Below, piece after piece: positions 58,913-64,000 of a DNA stretch of 64,000 bases. Below the pieces are notes generated by a model that was not told the DNA's origin, did not search any database, and worked only from the letters and a program-made list of their open reading frames with translations. Both the position numbers and the translations under genes were made by a program. Position 1 is the first letter of the stretch. The number at the start of each line of letters is the position of its first letter. The stretch comes from Caulochytrium protostelioides (lineage: Eukaryota; Chytridiomycota; Caulochytriomycetes; Caulochytriales; Caulochytriaceae), in contig ML014190.1 in assembly GCA_003615045.1 (NCBI GenBank), positions 1 to 64,000 of the forward strand, read 5' to 3'.

Positions 58913-61001
58913 ATGAGTTTCGGTGTCGAGCTTTGGGTAAGTCAGCACCGACCTCCGCCAGCCCAACGGGCCGAGTACTTGGCTATCCAAGACGCCTGGA
59001 TCATACCACGGCCTCGTCATTTTCTCATGGATGTTTATCCTGCCATAAAGCATGTTTTGACTCACCAATGACACATCATGTCAATCTTGATATTTGAACA
59101 TCCTACAGGACCAGGTGAAGCTGCTCGAGCAGTATTCGCACCAAAATGTGCAGTTTTTGCATGAAATCAACGATTTTATGAAGAAGCGTTCCGCGATTGA
59201 GCAAGAGTACGCCAAGTCGCTGGACAAGCTGGCCAAGTTCCACAAAGAAGAGTTGACGCGGCAGGCGAAGGACGCGACGCGGTCCTGGAACAAGGCGCTG
59301 CAGTCGGGCACGGTGATGCAGACCTGGCTGCAGGTGCTGAACCAGACCGAAGCAGTCGCCGCGGGCCACGAGAAGGCCACCGAAGAGTTCGATAACAACT
59401 TCCGCAAGCAGGTGAAACGCCAATCGGAAGAAAACGACAAGGCCCATAAGAAGCAATTCGATGATATTCGCAAAGCGCATGCCGAGCTGCTCCGCATCCA
59501 GGACAACGTCGTGAAGCTGCACGAGCGGTACGACACCTGTGTCAAGTCGATGGAGACCGCGCGGGCCGCATACGAGAAGGCCAACAATGACCAGAATGCC
59601 ACCAAGAAGGATGTCGAGCGGCTCCGCGTCGAATCCGAAAAGCGCGCGCTCGCCACCCAGGAGGCACGCAACGCGTATACCGCGGGCATCGAGTCGGCAA
59701 ACGCCAAGAAGGACCAGCACTTCCGCGAGCAACTGCCGGCCCTGCTGGACGCCGTTCAGTCAAGCGACGAGCAGAACCGCATCGCCTTCCTGAAAGGCAT
59801 GTTCGAGAAGTGGGCAACGTTGTTCAACAGCCTGACCCCGCTCAACGAGCAAGCGTGGTCGGCGGTCCAGCAGGCTGCCGGATGCATCTCGCCGACGTAT
59901 GACTCGAATCTGCTCGTCAAGATGTGCAAGACTGGTGACGGGTACCCGGCGGACTTCCAGTTCGAGGCCAAGGAAGACGTGGTGACGCCGACGCGCGGTG
60001 GGATGAGCCCGACCTCCCCGGCCAGCGGCGCCGACCAGGCTGACCACGAGGAGCTGACTGAGGACAACATCATCAACATGGTCTGGAAGCAGGGCGGCAA
60101 GAAGCGCGCGCACGCCCGCGTGAAAGCGCTGGAGCGCGAGATTGTCGATGCCGAAAAGAAGCGCGCGAACGTCGATCTGCTGCTCCAGGCCGAGAAGCAC
60201 CGCCCGACCTCGCCCAAGGCCCTCAACGATATCCTCTCGCAGCTCCGCACGCTCCACGAACGCATCAACGGTCTTCGCCAGCGCCAGTACCACGTGGCGT
60301 GCTACATTGCCCAGAACGACGGCTCTGGCACGCCCGAAACGCCGATTCAGTACGAGGTCGAGAACCTCACGCCCGATACCGAGAGCCCGGTGGTCGCGAA
60401 GGCCGCCGCCGTGCAGAACCCGCGCTTCGCCGGCCTGCCGAGCCAGTCAGGCAGTCGCGTCGACCTCAACCAGCGCTCCATGTCCCGCATGCAGACCGGC
60501 GCCTCCATCGCGGAGAGCCCGGCCGGGTCTCCCGCTCGTGGCGCCGCCACCGCGTCGTCCGACGGCGCCTCGGGCCCCCACGACGGCGGCTCGAATCCAA
60601 TGATGAGCGAGGCGGCCGCCATCTCGGAAGCACCCGAGCTCGAGCAGGACGAGTCGCGGCCTCCGCCGCCCGTGGAGTCCGGCGCCGAAGCCGAGGCCGG
60701 GGCCAGCGACGACGCAGCCGCGTCGAGCGACGCCGTCGGGGGCGCCGAGACGGCGAACCCGGTTACGGGCGGCTCGACGGAAGCTGTCGATGGTGCGGCG
60801 CCGCCGGCGATCGACACGAGCGATGCGATCAAGTACAAGATGGACTACGACTTTGAGGCCAATCCGGACAGCCAAGAGATCTCGGTGCCCGGCGGGACCA
60901 TTATCGAGGTTCTGGCCAAGCAGGAGGACGGCTGGTGGTGTGCGCGTCTGCCTGACGGTCGCGAGGGTTACATCCCGGGCACTTACTGCTCGCCGGCTTA
61001 G
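58913..61001 (+). CDS. F-BAR and SH3 domain protein (Bzz1/TOCA-like), 2 exons
   Basis: Exon 1 is 58913-58936 (eight codons, MSFGVELW) and exon 2 is 59109-61001, with a 172-nt intron (GTAAGT...CAG), giving 638 residues. The splice restores the F-BAR opening FGVELWDQVKLLEQYSHQNVQFL. The F-BAR domain spans about 1-260. A second helical part (KRAHARVKALEREIVDAEKKR to INGLRQRQYH, about 350-410) resembles an HR1-type Rho-binding coil. A Ser/Ala/Glu-rich linker follows, and the SH3 domain fills the last 57 residues (ALYDF-like MDYDFEANPDSQEISV, GWWCARL, GREGYIPGTYC). Such proteins bend membranes and link Cdc42/WASP to actin at endocytic sites. Yeast Bzz1 has two SH3 domains; here only one is seen. 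Confidence 0.93.
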
Positions 61002-61502
61002 AGGTCTGAGTAGCTTGTGTAGGACCAATGTGCACTCTCAATTCGGATTTTTGGCTCTGACCTTTGTTATCCCGCTTGGCGTTTCTTTCCTTCCTCCATC
61101 GATTCACCTATATGTTTCTACACGTGAATCTTTGAACTATCGCATCGCATCGCTACGCAACGCAATGGATCGCGAGTCCTCGTCAACATCGTCGGCATGC
61201 TCGGGCCCCGAAACAGTATCACATCGGTCTTTTCGATTGGGACTTGGGAAGTGAACAAGCGCAGGTTTCGACAAACATTTTTTGAAGGAAACAAGGGAGT
61301 GCGAAATAATTACTTAAAAAAAGGTTCAAACCAGCGAAAGAAGTGCGAAGCGAATCAACCGCTCGACCAACACACACACGCACGCATGGAACGGCAACAC
61401 GCAAAACCAGCCCTCAAGAAGCGGTGGTGACGTCATGCGACGCCGTGCTGTTACACTTACACGTGCCTGTCGCACGACGTCCCGGATGCGGCATGCGACT
61501 TC
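61002..61502. other. convergent intergenic region
   Basis: 500 bp between the F-BAR stop and the NDUFS8 stop, AT-richer than average, probably both 3' UTRs. No element recognised. Confidence 0.55.
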
Positions 61503-62514
61503 TTAGCGGTAAAGGTGCTCTGACTTGATGTTACGAGCCAGCTCGGTTTCCCAGCGGTCGCCGTTTTCGAGGAGCTTCTCCTTGTTGTATAGGAGCTCCT
61601 CGTGGGTCTCGGTGGCATACTCGAAATTGGGGCCCTCGACGATGGCGTCGACGGGGCAGGCCTCCTGGCACAAGCCGCAGTAGATGCACTTGGTCATGTC
61701 GATGTCGTAGCGCGTGGTCCGGCGCGCGCCATCCTCGCGGGGCTCGGTCTCAATCGTGATGGCCTGGGCCGGACACACGGCCTCGCAGAGCTTGCACGCG
61801 ATACAGCGCTCCTCGCCCGAAGGGTATCTTCGCAGTGCGTGCTCGCCGCGGAACCGCGGGCTGTAGTGGATCTTCTCGAAGGGGTAGTTCGCAGTGAACA
61901 CCGGCTTGAACATGGCGCCCAGCACAAGGAAGCAGGTGCGCATCACATCCGTCACCATCATGTCCTTCACGGCCTTGTCCAGCACGGGCATCTTGTACGG
62001 GCTGACTTCGCGGCGCGCCTTCGCGACCTCGCGCTCGGCGCGCACTTCCTGGTTCAGCACGCTCGAGTAGCGCACCGCTAGAGACAATCAAAGAAAAAGA
62101 ATAGACCGTGGGTGAGTTGATGTCGTTTTTCCATCAAAACTACTATACCAAACTACTATACCGCCGATCGTGTTTCGCCTAACATCGCGTTATCCACGAT
62201 CAGAGACTCCACACACAGATCAAGACAGGAGGGAGCAGCTCCGCGCGATGCGACAGTCAGAGGGATGGCGTAGCGACACGACCACGCAACACGACCACAC
62301 AGCACGACCACGCGGCAACCATGCAACGGCGCATGCACGCGGCGGCAGAACAAAAACTGCTTGCTGGGCTGGGATTCAGCTCACGAGTATCAGCGAGCCG
62401 AACTCCTGTCGCGTCAACGGCGCCATGACGCGACAACACACGGCTTTGCCATCCACGCAGCGACGAGCATGCGTCCGTAAAACACACGATGCATCGACGG
62501 GACACCAGCAGCAT
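61503..62514 (-). CDS. NDUFS8: complex I subunit NDUFS8 (TYKY, 23 kDa), spliced
   Basis: Exon 2, 62077-61503, is certain. It encodes the whole mature domain with two 4Fe-4S motifs, [12 protein letters not shown] and [12 protein letters not shown], preceded by [32 protein letters not shown]. The frame opens at a TTG just inside an acceptor (TCTCTAG), so a 5' exon must exist. The best partner I find is 62514-62385 (ATG, then [12 protein letters not shown]...; donor GTGAGC), which joins in phase and adds a 43-residue Arg/Ser/Cys-rich mitochondrial-type presequence, total 234 residues. NDUFS8 carries clusters N6a and N6b in the Q-module arm of complex I, passing electrons to ubiquinone. The exon 1 assignment is about even odds; the gene identity is not in doubt. 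Confidence 0.93.
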
Positions 62515-63792
62515 CGTCGTTCTCGCCCGCAGGATTCGGCGACATGACCGAAAGACCGGGCACGCTGATGATACCCGTAAGGGTCTGCCGGATCCACTCC
62601 ATGACGAGGGCGCATCGGTGCTGCAACAGGGAAGCGGACGTGAACGATCATGACACGGGGGTAGCACAACAGCCCCTCCGTCCTCCTTCGGTGATCACGA
62701 ACGGTCGTTGTCGTGGCAGAGTCGGTGGTCCTGGTCGTCGTTGTCGTTGTCGTCGTTGTCTTGGTCATGGTCGTCGTCGTCGTCAGCAACAAGGATGGAC
62801 AGCTGGGTGCTGGAACTTACAGCTGACGGTGGGCATGCGGATTCCTGATCGAACGGCCCGCAGGCCGAGGCGGTGGGCGGACGCGAGCATGGCGAACAAG
62901 CGTGCTCGCGAGCCGGCAGACGTCGGGGAAGTCTCAAAGCACGGTCGTGGGCAGAGACCGCAGAAAGCAAGCGCTGGCGCGATGGGCGGGCGGGCAGATG
63001 TGGGAGACCCGCGAGGGAAAAGTATTGGCAGCGGCAGCGGCAGCGGCAGCGGCGGCGGCAGCGGCGGCGGCAGCGGCAAGTGGTTTCCGGAGCTAAGACC
63101 GAGTATCACGCGGCGCGCTTCACGTCACACTCCGGCGCAGTGCATCGAGCATCGCGTAAGTCAAAAAGTCGATGGCTGAGCACGCAACGCGACGAGCGGC
63201 CGCGCATCGCTTCCAGGCGGCATGTGTCGTGTCAGGTCCGATGCAAGCGTTGTGGTCCCTGAGGGAGCCGGGCATCCGAGCACGCGGCCCCACGTCCGGC
63301 TGGGGCGCGCGCACGTCGTCGTCACCGCCAACGCCGCCGCTTCCGCGGGCCAGGCCGCAGGAGCGGCGCTCGTGGTGCCGCGGCGGTGGCGGCAACGGCG
63401 GGCGGCGGCGGGAGGCGGCAGCGGGCGATGGCGCCGGTTCATTCGACAGCCCCGGCCAGCCGGCCGATTCGCTTTTCGCCTTCGCCTTTGTGGCGAGCAG
63501 CGCTCCCGAGAGAGGCGTGGGCGTGTACGTGATGACCTGAAAGCTCGTCGTTCGTCTTTTAGTTCCGGACGACGTCGCATAGATATAGCACAATTCGGGC
63601 GACACGTGGCGTCATCGAGGATCATCTGCTGCTCGTGGGCACGACGGATCCCCTGCTATCCCTTGATGAACTCGGCATGGGTGCTCATGGAGCACCCTTC
63701 CATGCGGGTTCGCTCATGCATAACGTGATGCTTGACTTTCTATTCATATGATAAATGGCGTGTGGCATGGGTCGTCACGAGGTCTTCGCGCG
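62515..63792. other. intergenic region with simple repeats
   Basis: 1.3 kb. It includes GTC/GTT-type triplet tracts at about 62700-62790 and a GGCAGC array at 63026-63078. Open frames here reflect those repeats. Confidence 0.5.
63026..63078 (+). repeat. (GGCAGC)n array
   Basis: Hexamer GGCAGC repeated with GGCGGC interruptions. Confidence 0.9.
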
Positions 63793-64000
63793 CTATGCTT
63801 TGGCCTTCTTGGCCTTTTTCTTGGCCATCCCCGTCTCGGTGGCATAGATCGTCGTAAAGACCGCGGTTGGCACGCGCTCGGTGATCTTGACCACGATGGG
63901 CACGGCCTCCTTGGCGCGGACCCGCTCTTGCCGGGCCTTGACGCCGTCAGACAAGACCTGGAACGCGTCGGGCGCGCCGTGGTTGCCGCGGAAATCCAGG
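63793..64000 (-). CDS. 3' end of an unidentified gene, Lys-rich C-terminus
   Basis: Open from the window edge to TAG at 63793-63795. The last 69 residues read through FRGNHGAPDAFQVLSDGVKARQ..., then VPIVVKITERVPTAVFTTI, and end in a basic tail MAKKKAKKAKA. The codon pattern and acid/base alternation look coding. The N-terminal part lies outside the window. The lysine-alanine tail is common in ribosome- or RNA-associated proteins, but I do not recognise the family. Confidence 0.65.
   Translation of the reverse strand, partial: LDFRGNHGAPDAFQVLSDGVKARQERVRAKEAVPIVVKITERVPTAVFTTIYATETGMAKKKAKKAKA

Overview
This window is nuclear DNA of a GC-rich eukaryote with the gene style of a compact fungal genome. 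Genes are mostly intronless or carry one or two short introns of about 137-351 nt with GTAAGT-like donors and CAG or TAG acceptors. Gene types include a Mnr2/Alr1-type CorA Mg2+ transporter, Emi1-family and Vps62-family proteins, a HID1 protein, an F-BAR/SH3 protein, glyoxylate-cycle malate synthase and respiratory complex I NDUFS8. An early-diverging, possibly flagellated fungus is my inference. It rests on two weakly supported ciliary/centrosomal-looking proteins (minus strand 54925-57759; plus strand 33482-35161) and a possible Integrator-like subunit. It is not proven by the sequence.

Layout. 1-16 kb: an elongator tRNA-Met, RanBP1 (minus), an alanine-rich small protein with a TATA box, a three-exon ING/PHD chromatin protein (plus), an alpha/beta-hydrolase (minus), a Mnr2-like Mg2+ transporter with a histidine-rich tail (minus), and a Vps62-like type II membrane protein (minus). 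16.8-27.3 kb: one uninterrupted ORF for a coiled-coil protein of about 3,486 residues with many TQT/VQTD motifs. This is the most unusual object in the window and looks like a multivalent dynein-light-chain (LC8) scaffold. 29-41 kb: a Pumilio/PUF RNA-binding protein, a proline/alanine-rich protein, DHFR with a 28-bp minisatellite in its putative 5' UTR, a small two-exon membrane protein, and malate synthase. 41-64 kb: a 1,560-residue helical protein weakly resembling Integrator subunit 8, a spliced unknown protein, exosome subunit Rrp43, an Emi1-family protein, HID1, a spliced coiled-coil protein, an F-BAR/SH3 protein, spliced NDUFS8, and the 3' end of one more gene cut by the window edge.

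The genes are unrelated housekeeping and regulatory functions: nuclear transport, chromatin, ion homeostasis, one-carbon metabolism, glyoxylate cycle, RNA decay, trafficking and respiration. I see no operon-like cluster, transposon, viral insertion or CRISPR array. Between the genes lie long GC-rich stretches (up to about 2 kb) with spurious ORFs and several micro- or minisatellites. Where a nominal start codon was GTG or TTG, I moved the start to the first in-frame ATG or rebuilt the 5' exon from splice signals.
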